64,000 bases of DNA from Hoeflea sp. (lineage in GTDB: Bacteria; Pseudomonadota; Alphaproteobacteria; Rhizobiales; Rhizobiaceae), in contig NZ_NVXQ01000021.1 of NCBI RefSeq assembly GCF_002733955.1, positions 1 to 64,000 of the forward strand. Reading direction: 5' to 3'. Every line of letters begins with the position of its first letter. The stretch's first letter is position 1. The position numbers and the translations under genes are program-made. Of this stretch, positions 44,044-52,126 are shown one piece after another. The notes under the pieces are model-generated. The model did no database searches. It was not told the DNA's origin and saw nothing but the letters and a program-made list of their open reading frames with translations.

Positions 44044-45144
44044 TCAATCCTGAGCGTCGGCATCCCCTGCTGCTCCGGCCATTTCGTGCAGCATGTGCTT
44101 GGGCTCTTCGAGAATTTCTTCCATGCGCTCGGCCACCATCTGGTCCACGGGATTGGGTTCCTTGCGCCATGGCCTGCGGCCCTTGAGGACGCCGGAATCA
44201 TGAACGATCTCGGCGACGAACTCCTCCTGGCGATAGGCCATGACGTGAATTCCGGAGATGCCCTCGATTTCCTTGACCTCGTTGATGATGTCGATGCAGA
44301 GCTGCTTGCCTTCCTTCTTCTGGTCCTCGGCGCCTTCCAGCCGTTTGATGATGTGATCGGGAATATGCACCCCGGGCACATTCGAGCGCATCCACTTGGC
44401 GGTTCGCGCTGATGCCAGCGGGCCGACACCGCACATGACAAAGCACTCCTGGTCGAGCCCCATGTCGCGCACCTGCTGCATATAGGCGCGCATCATCGGC
44501 ACATCGTAGCAATACTGGCTCTGAACGAACTGGGCGCCGGCGGCAATCTTCTTGGCGAGCCGGTGCGGGCGGAAATCATGCGGTGGGGCGAAGGGATTGA
44601 TGGCAGCGCCAAGAAACACCGTGGGCGGGCTGGTGAGCTTGCGGCCGGAGAGGAATTTGGAGTTGTCGCGCATGATGCGGATGGTTTCCAGGAGCGACAT
44701 GCTGTCGAGATCGAACACCGGCTTGGCGCCGGGCTGGTCGCCGGCCTGCACGCCGTCGCCGGTCAGGCAGAGGACGTTCTGCACGCCCATGGCGGAGGCG
44801 CCGAGAACATCGCCCTGGATCGCGATGCGGTTCTTGTCGCGACAGGAAATCTGCAGGATCGAGGCATAGCCCATGCGGGTGAGAAGGGCGCAGATGCCGA
44901 CAGACGACATGTGTGCATTGGCGCCCGAGGCATCGACAGCGTTGATGCCGTCGACCCAGCCGTCAAAGATCGCCGCGCGCTCGTAGACATCGTGCGGATT
45001 GGCGCTGTCTGGCGGGTTGAGCTCGGCGGTGACGGCGAATTCGCCGCGGCGCAGGATGCGTTCCAGCCGTCCGAGAGAGGAGTGGCCGGGAAGAGGCTCA
45101 AGCAGGGCGCTGGGATCGTGCGGATTGGTGTCGGGCTGGGTCAT
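44044..45144 (-). CDS. metF: MetF-type methylenetetrahydrofolate reductase
   Basis: Encodes 366 residues from ATG 45144, which overlaps the MetV-like stop by 4 bases; the longer frame is a shadow of that gene. A TIM-barrel MetF: RRGEFAVTAELNPPDSANPHDVYERA at the N-terminus has the catalytic Glu in TAELNPP, FVQSQYCYD and the FAD-site LCLTGDG are present. In acetogen-type MetFV enzymes it interconverts methylene- and methyl-tetrahydrofolate. Here, with methyl groups arriving from the corrinoid route, the oxidising direction (methyl to methylene) is likely. It is not the only possible MetF in the genome. Confidence 0.88.
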   Translation of the reverse strand: MTQPDTNPHDPSALLEPLPGHSSLGRLERILRRGEFAVTAELNPPDSANPHDVYERAAIFDGWVDGINAVDASGANAHMSSVGICALLTRMGYASILQISCRDKNRIAIQGDVLGASAMGVQNVLCLTGDGVQAGDQPGAKPVFDLDSMSLLETIRIMRDNSKFLSGRKLTSPPTVFLGAAINPFAPPHDFRPHRLAKKIAAGAQFVQSQYCYDVPMMRAYMQQVRDMGLDQECFVMCGVGPLASARTAKWMRSNVPGVHIPDHIIKRLEGAEDQKKEGKQLCIDIINEVKEIEGISGIHVMAYRQEEFVAEIVHDSGVLKGRRPWRKEPNPVDQMVAERMEEILEEPKHMLHEMAGAAGDADAQD

Positions 45145-45731
45145 TGCGCGGCACCCTCGGCGAGGGCCGCTTCGCGATCGGCCGCTGCGGTGGCGGTGAC
45201 GCGGAGCCAGGACGAGGTTTCGCGCAGCGACTGATCGACCGGCTTCTGCACCGTGAGGATGTTGTCGCGGCCGTCCATCTTCTGGGCGCCGGACCAGGCC
45301 TGGACCCAGACGCAGGGCATGTCGGGCTCGACCTCGCAGTGACCATTGGCACGGACCCCGCCACAGGGACCGTTGCGCAGCTGCTTGGGGCAGTTCATCG
45401 GGCAGGACATGCCAGTGGATGACAGGGCGCACTGGCCGCACATGCGGCAATCGAAGAGGAACCCCTTGGCGTGCTTCTCGATGAACTTGATCGGGCCCTC
45501 GGCCCGTTCATAGCCAACTGCCTTCCACACTGGGTGCAGCTTGAGAAAAAGTTCGGCGAAATGGGCATAGAACCATTCGAGCGTCCGGGCGTGACGCACC
45601 GACCACAGTCTGATGGCAAAACTTCGGGCCTTGCGGCCGGTCGCCGAGACGCCCGACGGTTTGTAGGACGTCTTCTGGGCGGCCTTCTTGTTGAGGCTTG
45701 CCTGGGTCGGTTTCGTCGGTTCGTCAGCCAT
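45141..45731 (-). CDS. metV: MetV-like protein (MTHFR C-terminal domain family)
   Basis: Encodes 196 residues, ATG 45731 within the preceding gene's end. The core holds Cys95, 98, 101, 110, 114, 123 and 132 (CRMCGQC, SCPMNCPK, GPCGG, HCEV), as in the MTHFR_C family and MetV of acetogens, which binds zinc or Fe-S and partners MetF. The N-terminal 90 residues are a basic, helical extension. Coupling by a 4-base overlap to metF supports a MetFV complex. In an aerobe this is unusual, since most MetF proteins work without MetV. Confidence 0.87.
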   Translation of the reverse strand: MADEPTKPTQASLNKKAAQKTSYKPSGVSATGRKARSFAIRLWSVRHARTLEWFYAHFAELFLKLHPVWKAVGYERAEGPIKFIEKHAKGFLFDCRMCGQCALSSTGMSCPMNCPKQLRNGPCGGVRANGHCEVEPDMPCVWVQAWSGAQKMDGRDNILTVQKPVDQSLRETSSWLRVTATAAADREAALAEGAAQ

Positions 45732-46029
45732 GGCTCTCCCTGCCTCCGCCCTTGACGAGGGCGACCAGCCGCTCCTTGTCGTAGGCTGCTTCAAGCTCTG
45801 CCGTCGCCTTGTCGGCTTCGGCTTCCAGATCGTCGGAGACTTCCACCGGATCCGCCCGCCGCCATTCGGCAAGGTAATCGTCGGTCTCGGCGGCACCGGT
45901 GCGCATGGCACACATGTCGATCGCTTCGGTGAATCTGAGCGAGAGCTCCCGCTTGGCGGTCGCACGTCCCTTCTTGATGATCACCTGGGCGGGAATGTCG
46001 CGCCAGTAGACGACGATTCGGTTGGCCAT
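45724..46029 (-). CDS. 'Virulence factor' family small protein (PF13769-type)
   Basis: Encodes 101 residues, ATG 46029 after AAGGAGAC, overlapping the MetV start by 8 bases. The N-terminal MANRIVVYWRDIPAQVII followed by KKGRATAKRELSLRF is the pattern of the small 'virulence factor' family. The name is historical, and no virulence role is implied here. In Alphaproteobacteria the family co-occurs with MetV/MetF and corrinoid methyltransferases, so a role as an assembly or regulatory subunit of the MetFV complex is a reasonable guess. Confidence 0.75.
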   Translation of the reverse strand: MANRIVVYWRDIPAQVIIKKGRATAKRELSLRFTEAIDMCAMRTGAAETDDYLAEWRRADPVEVSDDLEAEADKATAELEAAYDKERLVALVKGGGRESHG

Positions 46030-46171
46030 TTGAGGTCTCCTTGATGGTTACAATGCGCATGGGAATTCTTGACAGCTTCGCTCACGACGACGCGCGGCGC
46101 GTCAAAAACGACCTGCGTGATGCGGGGGATATTTTGGATGGGGTCCCGGGTCAAACCGCGGCGGGGGATAA

Positions 46172-46942
46172 CTACCAGACGCGTTTGACGAGCCCGGTCA
46201 TCAGGTAGGTCCAGATCGGCGGGTGAAAGCGCTGCACAGAGGGCAAGTCGCTGGAACTGGGCTGAAGATTGCCGTTCAAGGCGTCTTCGACGGCACGCAG
46301 GGCGATGTCGCGGGAGCCTGCCGCCATCGCCAGCGAATCGGTCATCAGCGTCTCGCGCGGATCGGGTGTCAGAAAAGCCTGATAGAGTGTTTCGCCGGTA
46401 TCGACGCCGGCATCGACCAGATGCACGGTGGTGCCGTAGTTTTCATGATCGCCGGTGGCGCGGGCCCACCAGCCGCCGGCCAGCCCGCGGTATTTCGGGT
46501 TGATGCCGGAGTGATAGTTGATCACCGGGCAGGAGATTGCGGCAAGGGTAGACTTCGACAGCATCCGGCAACCGGCCAGGAAAACGACATCCGGTTTCTT
46601 CGCTGCTATCAGGTCAAGGCAATCGCTAGCGTTTGCAGAGGAAACGCGGGTGACCGGTATTTCAGGCGCCAGTTCGGGCTGAGCGCCGCTGGTGGTGATG
46701 ATCTCGTTGCTCCGGCTTTGTGCGAAACGTTTGCCGAAACGGGAAATCAGCATGGTCCCGAACTGGCCGGCGGTCTGAAGCCAGCCGATCTTGCGGGCCC
46801 GGCGCTTGAGAAACAGGGCTTTTGATTCAGGCTGTTCAACAACCACTTCAAGAGTGTCGAAGCGGTTCGCCAAAGCGTTGACGATGACCCAGGCATAGGC
46901 GCCGCCGGCCGTGACTACGATGATCTTGTTCTGACTTGCCAT
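46172..46942 (-). CDS. Formyltransferase-family protein
   Basis: Encodes 256 residues, ATG 46942. The C-terminal half is a formyltransferase fold with the catalytic triad Asn142, His144 and Asp181 (INYHSGINPKYRG and LVDAGVDTGETLYQ), as in PurN/Fmt/ArnA. The N-terminal half is Rossmann-like (IIVVTAGGAYAWVIVNAL) but has lost the usual GAR features. It resembles formyltransferases acting on nucleotide-sugars or amino sugars in surface polysaccharides. It would use 10-formyl-tetrahydrofolate. Its link to the one-carbon cluster may be incidental. No sugar genes are adjacent. Confidence 0.8.
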   Translation of the reverse strand: MASQNKIIVVTAGGAYAWVIVNALANRFDTLEVVVEQPESKALFLKRRARKIGWLQTAGQFGTMLISRFGKRFAQSRSNEIITTSGAQPELAPEIPVTRVSSANASDCLDLIAAKKPDVVFLAGCRMLSKSTLAAISCPVINYHSGINPKYRGLAGGWWARATGDHENYGTTVHLVDAGVDTGETLYQAFLTPDPRETLMTDSLAMAAGSRDIALRAVEDALNGNLQPSSSDLPSVQRFHPPIWTYLMTGLVKRVW

Positions 46943-47052
46943 GATGATCCCACCGAGATGAGATCACAGGGTAATCCGGCCGGGTTAAGATCCGGCTAGC
47001 GGCGAGCCTGACCGGAGCAGGCGGGGCTGAAGGCGAGGGCTTCGACCGATGG

Positions 47053-47697
47053 TCAGAAGATATGCATCAGGAATGCACCGGTGGCGGTGACCACGAAACC
47101 GGCAACGGCAAAGGAAATCACACCGGCCAGCACGCCCAGAGCCAGGCAATTGCCGTCGCGTTCGGTATGGGCAACGCCTAAGATGGCGACGGCAAAGGCC
47201 GGCAGCCAGTTGCCGAAGGGGATCGGCAGAACGCAGGTGATGGCCAGGAGGAGGGCGAAGATGCCGAACAGCCGTTCGCGAATCGGCCCGCCCAAGGGCC
47301 AGTTGCGCGGACGAACCCAGTTTTCGGCGCTGCGCAGCCAGGGGGAAACGCGGGTGACCATGCGCTGAAACGTGGCGCGGTCCATCGAGTAGTTGGCCAG
47401 AGCGCGCGGCAGCCAGACCTTCTGGTAGCCGATCACCATCTGCCAGGCGACAAACACCATCGGCAAACCGAGCACCATGGTGGCGCCGGGTGGCAGCGGA
47501 ATAAGGTTTGGAACCGCGAACACCAGCAAAAATGCGCCAAAGGAGCGGTCGTCGAGCGCATTGGCAATCTCGCGCATGCTGATGCGTTCGCCAGCATCCC
47601 GCGCCAGACGCTCGAGAAGTTCCGACAGCTTCTCGGGATGCTTCCTTGTGCTGGCTGCGATGCCCGGAACGGTGACAGCGGCGGATTGGTGGTTCAC
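47053..47697 (-). CDS. exoD: ExoD-family membrane protein
   Basis: Encodes 214 residues from a GTG at 47697. ExoD-like: a soluble N-terminal helix region (KLSELLERLARDAGERIS), then membrane segments and the conserved FGAFLLVFAVPNLIPLPPGATMVLGLP block (about residues 53-80). ExoD of rhizobia influences exopolysaccharide and alkaline tolerance. It sits beside a formyltransferase gene, so both may concern the cell surface. It is not obviously part of the methyl-transfer operon. Confidence 0.85.
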   Translation of the reverse strand: MNHQSAAVTVPGIAASTRKHPEKLSELLERLARDAGERISMREIANALDDRSFGAFLLVFAVPNLIPLPPGATMVLGLPMVFVAWQMVIGYQKVWLPRALANYSMDRATFQRMVTRVSPWLRSAENWVRPRNWPLGGPIRERLFGIFALLLAITCVLPIPFGNWLPAFAVAILGVAHTERDGNCLALGVLAGVISFAVAGFVVTATGAFLMHIF

Positions 47698-47818
47698 TGC
47701 GAATACCCTGAATGACGACTACCTGTCATCTAAGCACGGATTGCTTAAAAATTATGGCAATAAAGCGCGATTGGGCACCGGGAGCAAAAATATTTGCATT
47801 TGCAAATTTCGCACGCCG

Positions 47819-48430
47819 TTAAAGCGGTGCCAAGGCATCTGCCAGGTCGCCATAACCGGTGAATTGCCGTTCATAGCGCAAACCGAGTCTCTCTGCCGCG
47901 GCCCGGGCCTTTGCTTCCAGCTCGGGATCATCGGTCTGGGCCAGGTAGAGCGCGCGCTCGTAATGGGCGAAATAGGTCTCGCGCAGTTCGGGAAAGCGGT
48001 CGAGCCCGAGCGGGCGGATCAGGAAGGCCTCGAAATGCCGGGCCAGAAAGTCGGTGATGAAGAAGGTGGTGATCATGTCATCGCCGGAAGCTTCGAAAGC
48101 CTGGTTGCCGACATAGAAGGAAAAACAATGCGGCCCTTCGATCCGCTCGACGCCGTGGGCGGCGCAGACCTTGTCGAGTTCGCCACCGGTGCCGCAATCG
48201 GCATAGCCGATGAAGATATGCTCAAAGCCCTCGTCGCGCGCCTTGCGGATGGCACGGTCGACCGCGGGTGCGATGCGATCCGGATAGTGATGGTAATTGG
48301 CGTCGATACATTTGAGATCGACGTGATCATGGCCAAGCTGGCGATTGATGGCCAGCACCTCGCGGCCGATCATGCCGCAAGCGATCACGCGCACGGTCTT
48401 CCGGGGCTGGTCTGATGATTGCTCCACCAT
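47819..48430 (-). CDS. DUF1638 family protein
   Basis: Encodes 203 residues, ATG 48430 after GAAGGC. DUF1638 features: VRVIACGMIGREVLAI at the N-terminus, IFIGYADCGTGGELDKVC (Cys near 101 and 111) and FFITDFLARHFEAFL. The conserved cysteines may bind metal. The family is repeatedly encoded beside MttB-type methyltransferases and corrinoid proteins in methanogens and bacteria, but the role is unknown. Its own leader of about 150 bases has inverted GGCGCCAA/TTGGCGCC arms. It lies downstream of the corrinoid gene, after a terminator. Confidence 0.85.
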   Translation of the reverse strand: MVEQSSDQPRKTVRVIACGMIGREVLAINRQLGHDHVDLKCIDANYHHYPDRIAPAVDRAIRKARDEGFEHIFIGYADCGTGGELDKVCAAHGVERIEGPHCFSFYVGNQAFEASGDDMITTFFITDFLARHFEAFLIRPLGLDRFPELRETYFAHYERALYLAQTDDPELEAKARAAAERLGLRYERQFTGYGDLADALAPL

Positions 48431-48575
48431 GGTGTTGCCTTCTCAACTGGGTCATGTTCGCTCAACGCGCACCCTGATGCGATCCGGCGCAGCACGGCGT
48501 TGCTCGACGACGCATCTGCGCTCACGAGACATGGGGCACAGGGCGCCAACACGACATGAGACGGCATTGGCGCCA

Positions 48576-48636
48576 ACAAAAACCAGCCGGTCACTAGGAC
48601 GACGACGCTCTCGTCAACGTCCGCTTTGGCTGGTTG
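48576..48636 (-). terminator. Terminator after the corrinoid-protein gene
   Basis: AACCAGCC (48581-48588) pairs with GGCTGGTT (48628-48635), with an inner GACG...CGTC stem, and the minus-strand transcript ends in TTTTTG. The structure ends the corrinoid-protein transcript or attenuates read-through to DUF1638. Confidence 0.65.
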
Positions 48637-48656
48637 CCGGGCAGGCCGGTCTCGGA

Positions 48657-49355
48657 TCAGGCTTCGGCGCGGCTGTTATGACGGCGCTTGATCAGTTCCT
48701 TGGCGGTCTCGACCGCAACGGCTGCGTCGCGGCAATAGGCGTCCGCACCCACGGCCTTGCCGAATTCCTCGTTGAGAGGCGCGCCACCCACCAGAACGAT
48801 GAAATCGTCGCGGATGCCCTTTTCCTTCATCGTGTCGATGACGACCTTCATATAGGGCATGGTGGTGGTCAACAAGGCCGACATGCCGAGGATGTCGGGT
48901 TGCTCGCGCTCGATTGCCTCGATGTATTTTTCGACCGGGTTGTTGATGCCAAGGTCGATGACATCGAAGCCGGCGCCTTCCATCATCATGCCGACAAGGT
49001 TCTTGCCGATGTCGTGGATGTCGCCCTTGACGGTGCCGATGACCATCTTGCCGAGTTTCGGAGCGCCGGTTTCGACCAGAAGCGGACGCAGGATGAACAT
49101 GCCGGCTTTCATCGCGTTGGCGCTCATCAGCACTTCGGGGACAAACAGGATGCCGTCGCGGAAGTCTTCGCCGACGATGCGCATGCCTTCGACCAGGGCC
49201 TGGGTGAGAACGTCGTAGGGGGTCCAGCCGCGCTCGAGAAGGATGTTGGTGCCTTCCTCGATTTCTTCCTTGAGCCCGTCATACAGATCGTCATGCATCT
49301 GCTGGACAAGTTCATCATCGGAGAGTTCGGACAGGATGATTTCTTCGTCAGACAT
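48657..49355 (-). CDS. Corrinoid (B12-binding) methyl carrier protein, MttC/MtgC-like
   Basis: Encodes 232 residues, ATG 49355 after AAGGGAGAAA. An N-terminal helical cap (about 1-95, B12-binding domain 1) is followed by the Rossmann-like B12-binding domain. The base-off ligand motif DxHxxG is Asp112, His114, Gly117 in GTVKGDIHDIGKNLV, with MSALLTTTM and VGGAPLNEEF downstream. The corrinoid shuttles the methyl group from the MttB-type enzyme to the folate methyltransferase. It is divergent from the mttB-type gene. Acidic N-terminus (EEIILSELSDDE). Confidence 0.92.
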   Translation of the reverse strand: MSDEEIILSELSDDELVQQMHDDLYDGLKEEIEEGTNILLERGWTPYDVLTQALVEGMRIVGEDFRDGILFVPEVLMSANAMKAGMFILRPLLVETGAPKLGKMVIGTVKGDIHDIGKNLVGMMMEGAGFDVIDLGINNPVEKYIEAIEREQPDILGMSALLTTTMPYMKVVIDTMKEKGIRDDFIVLVGGAPLNEEFGKAVGADAYCRDAAVAVETAKELIKRRHNSRAEA

Positions 49356-49606
49356 CGGTTTCTCCCTTGAATGCACCCGCCCGGTGGCTTGATGCACCAG
49401 ACCCATCGTGCATAGCGATATAGGGGAATGATTGCAAAATGTTCCTTGAAAGCGACGCGCATATTCAGAAAAGCGACGGGCCGTGATTTATCCGATATTC
49501 CTGCTGCGCCAAGGCTTGGCGCTCAGAGGAATGTGCAGGGACGTGTTTTGGCTAGCATGGTCTCATCGGCGTGATGGTGCGCCAACCCAGAATCAGCAGG
49601 CATTTC

Positions 49607-51196
49607 ATGGCGCATTCAGACACGCTTTCCACCCCTGAATTGGCTCAAGAAGCTGCACCCGAAGCGAGCGCTGGACGTCGCGGCAGAGGTGCTGCAGCGC
49701 GGCGGGCGCAACGTTCCGGCGGCGGCCCGGGTGTGTCGATGCCCTATATCACCCGAAAACTCGGGGTCTACGAGGTGCTGGACGAGGAAGGCCTGAGCCT
49801 GATCGAACGCAATGCCGACACGATTCTCGAGGAAATCGGCATCGAGTTTCGCGATGACGCGGAGGCACTCGAACTCTGGCGTCAGGCCGGCGCGCATGTA
49901 ACCGGCGAGCGGGTCCGGTTTCCCAAAGGCTTGTGCCGTGAACTGCTGAAGACCGCTCCGGAAGTGTTTACCCAGCATGCGCGCAACCCGGCCCGGTCGG
50001 TGCAGATCGGCGGCAATGCGACCGTGTTTGCTCCGGTCTATGGCCCGCCCTTCGTGCGCGATCTCGATGGCGAGCGGCGCTATGCGACGATTGAGGATTT
50101 CCGCAATTTCGTGAAGCTCGCCTATATGGCGCCGTCGCTGCACCACTCCGGCGGCACCGTTTGCGAGCCGGTCGACGTGCCGGTCAACAAGCGCCATTTC
50201 GATATGGTCTACAGCCACATGAAATACAGCGACAAGCCGTTCATGGGCTCGGTGACGGCACCGGAACGGGCCGAAGACACGATCGAGATGTGCAAGATCC
50301 TGTTTGGCGCCGAATTCGTCGATCAGAACTGCGTGACGCTGAACCTGATCAACGCCAACTCGCCAATGGTGTTTGACGAGACCATGCTCGGGGCGCTGAA
50401 GGTCTATGCCCGCAACAACCAGGCCTGCGTGGTGTCACCATTCATTCTCGCCGGTGCGATGAGCCCGGTGACCGTGGCCGGCACGCTGACCCAGATTCTG
50501 GCTGAAGTGCTGGCGGGCGCGGCCTTCACCCAGCTGATCCGGCCAGGCGCGCCGGTGTTGTTCGGCACGTTCGCCGCCTCAATCTCGATGCAGTCGGGCG
50601 CGCCGACATTCGGTACGCCGGAGCCGGCGCTGGTGTCCTACGGTGCTGCGCAGCTGGCGCGGCGTCTGAAAATCCCGTTTCGCACCGGGGGATCGCTGTG
50701 CGGCTCCAAGGTGCCGGATTCGCAGGCCGCGCACGAAAGCGCCTCGACGATCAACATGACGCTGCTGGCGGGCACCAATTTCGCGCTGCATTCGGCCGGC
50801 TGGCTGGAAGGCGGGCTGGTCAGCTCCTACGAGAAATTCATGATTGACGTCGACCAGCTCGGCATGCAGCAGAAATTTGCCGAAGGCGTTGACCTGTCGG
50901 AAACAGGGCAGGCGCTGGACGCCATCGCCGAGGTCGGGCCGGGCAATCACTATCTCGGTTGCGCGCATACCCAGGCGAATTTCCAGCAGGCCTTCTACCG
51001 CTCAGCTCTGGCCGACAACAATTCCTATGAGCAGTGGCTGGCCGAAGGCGAAAAGCGCATCGAGGAACGGGCCCGCAGTCTTTGCCGGTCGTGGCTCGAC
51101 AGCTATGTGGCCCCGGAGCTCGATCCGGCGATTGACGAGGCGCTGTTGGCCTTTATCGCCGAGCGCAAGGATTCGATGCCCGACGCTTTCACTTGA
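49607..51196 (+). CDS. MttB-superfamily methyltransferase, non-pyrrolysine (MtgB-like)
   Basis: Encodes 529 residues from ATG 49607 (the upstream ATG at 49571 is less likely). The frame is uninterrupted (no UAG), so it lacks pyrrolysine and belongs with the glycine-betaine-type MtgB group rather than true MttB. Family blocks: LERNADTILEEIG-type start, SLHHSGGTVCEPVDVP, GSVTAPERAEDTIEM and a TIM-barrel C-terminus with GGLVSSYEKFMIDVD. It should take a methyl group from a quaternary amine and give it to the corrinoid protein. An N-terminal Arg/Gly-rich extension (residues 22-42) is unusual. A transporter for betaine lies nearby. Confidence 0.88.
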   Translation: MAHSDTLSTPELAQEAAPEASAGRRGRGAAARRAQRSGGGPGVSMPYITRKLGVYEVLDEEGLSLIERNADTILEEIGIEFRDDAEALELWRQAGAHVTGERVRFPKGLCRELLKTAPEVFTQHARNPARSVQIGGNATVFAPVYGPPFVRDLDGERRYATIEDFRNFVKLAYMAPSLHHSGGTVCEPVDVPVNKRHFDMVYSHMKYSDKPFMGSVTAPERAEDTIEMCKILFGAEFVDQNCVTLNLINANSPMVFDETMLGALKVYARNNQACVVSPFILAGAMSPVTVAGTLTQILAEVLAGAAFTQLIRPGAPVLFGTFAASISMQSGAPTFGTPEPALVSYGAAQLARRLKIPFRTGGSLCGSKVPDSQAAHESASTINMTLLAGTNFALHSAGWLEGGLVSSYEKFMIDVDQLGMQQKFAEGVDLSETGQALDAIAEVGPGNHYLGCAHTQANFQQAFYRSALADNNSYEQWLAEGEKRIEERARSLCRSWLDSYVAPELDPAIDEALLAFIAERKDSMPDAFT

Positions 51197-51281
51197 ACAA
51201 AGCCCGATAAAGCCAGGGAGACAGGCGGGCAGGACAAGGTGGCAGGCCTCATTCACAAGGAGGTCTGGCGCTCTGCGTTCA

Positions 51282-52034
51282 ATGACCGGGGCAGCGATCG
51301 GGACCCGGGTGAGTAGCCCGCCGCGTGACGCTCAAGTGTTTGCGGCGCTGGAGCCCTTCGGGCTGCAGCCTCGGGGCTGGCTGGTGCCGGATGAAGCTTC
51401 GGCGCCACGACTGGGAAACGGGATGGCTGCCAAAGCCATCTGCCTGGTCGGGCATGGCGGCGGCGGCTTCTGGCCGGTGTTTCAGGCCTGGCGCAGCATG
51501 CATCCGGGCATCGCCGATCCGCTCGATGCCTGGTCGAAGGCGGTCATTGAACCCGTGGCGGCCTTGCTCGGCGGGGAGGCGGTGTTTCCATCCGACCGGC
51601 CGTGGCATCCGTTCCAGCAGTGGGCGATGCAGGCGGAAGCGCTGAAACCGTCACCACTTGGATTGCTGATCCATCCTGACTACGGGTTGTGGCACGGCTA
51701 CCGCGGAGCGATCCTGTTCGCTGAAGCGCCAAATGATGGCGTCTCTGCTCTACCGGGCACAAGCGCCGTGGGTCCTGGCGTCGCGAGACCACGGCCAGAG
51801 GCTGTTCATCCCTGCGATATGTGCTGGGAAAAACCCTGTCTTTCGGCGTGCCCGGTCGGTGCGTTCAGCCCTGACGGTTTTGCAGTCGAAGACTGCCGCA
51901 CATTTGTGACGACGGAGGCCGGCACGACCAGGTGCATGGCTTCAGGCTGCCGGGCGCGGGATGCCTGCCCGGTCGGGCGGCCCTATCGCTATGGGGCTGA
52001 CCAGATCCGCTTTCACATGGCGGCATTCGTGTAG
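51282..52034 (+). CDS. Dicluster 4Fe-4S ferredoxin-like protein next to the MttB-type gene
   Basis: Encodes 250 residues from ATG 51282. The strong AAGGAGG is 17 bases upstream, so an alternative CTG at 51273 is possible. A preceding domain of about 170 residues (FWPVFQAWRSMHPGIADPLD) is followed by two cysteine clusters, CDMCWEKPCLSACPVGAF and CMASGCRARDACPVG, of the type that bind two 4Fe-4S clusters. It follows the methyltransferase gene by 85 bases on the same strand. It could feed electrons to the RACo-like activator, but no direct evidence exists. Confidence 0.78.
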   Translation: MTGAAIGTRVSSPPRDAQVFAALEPFGLQPRGWLVPDEASAPRLGNGMAAKAICLVGHGGGGFWPVFQAWRSMHPGIADPLDAWSKAVIEPVAALLGGEAVFPSDRPWHPFQQWAMQAEALKPSPLGLLIHPDYGLWHGYRGAILFAEAPNDGVSALPGTSAVGPGVARPRPEAVHPCDMCWEKPCLSACPVGAFSPDGFAVEDCRTFVTTEAGTTRCMASGCRARDACPVGRPYRYGADQIRFHMAAFV

Positions 52035-52072
52035 ACGTCAGTGGACGCGGCGCGCGCTTCGGGCTGGCGCAC

Positions 52073-52100
52073 AAAAAAGGCCGGTGCATGTGCGCCGGCC
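52073..52100 (-). terminator. Terminator after Bmt
   Basis: GGCCGGTGC (52079-52087) pairs with GCGCCGGCC (52092-52100) with one wobble and a short loop. The minus-strand transcript then runs into TTTTTT (complement of 52073-52078). It also separates convergent genes. Confidence 0.72.
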
Positions 52101-52126
52101 TCTTGATGTGTGGGCGGTGCCCCGCG

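Noticed and set aside
45724-46029. A virulence gene
   Set aside because: The family name is historical; the gene overlaps the MetV-like gene and belongs to one-carbon metabolism by context.
48470-48575. Possible riboswitch in the DUF1638 leader
   Set aside because: Inverted GGCGCCAA/TTGGCGCC arms exist, but I could not match the leader to any known aptamer consensus, so no call is made.
49607-51196. Pyrrolysine-containing MttB
   Set aside because: The frame has no internal UAG and ends in TGA, and no pyl genes are seen, so it is a non-pyrrolysine member.
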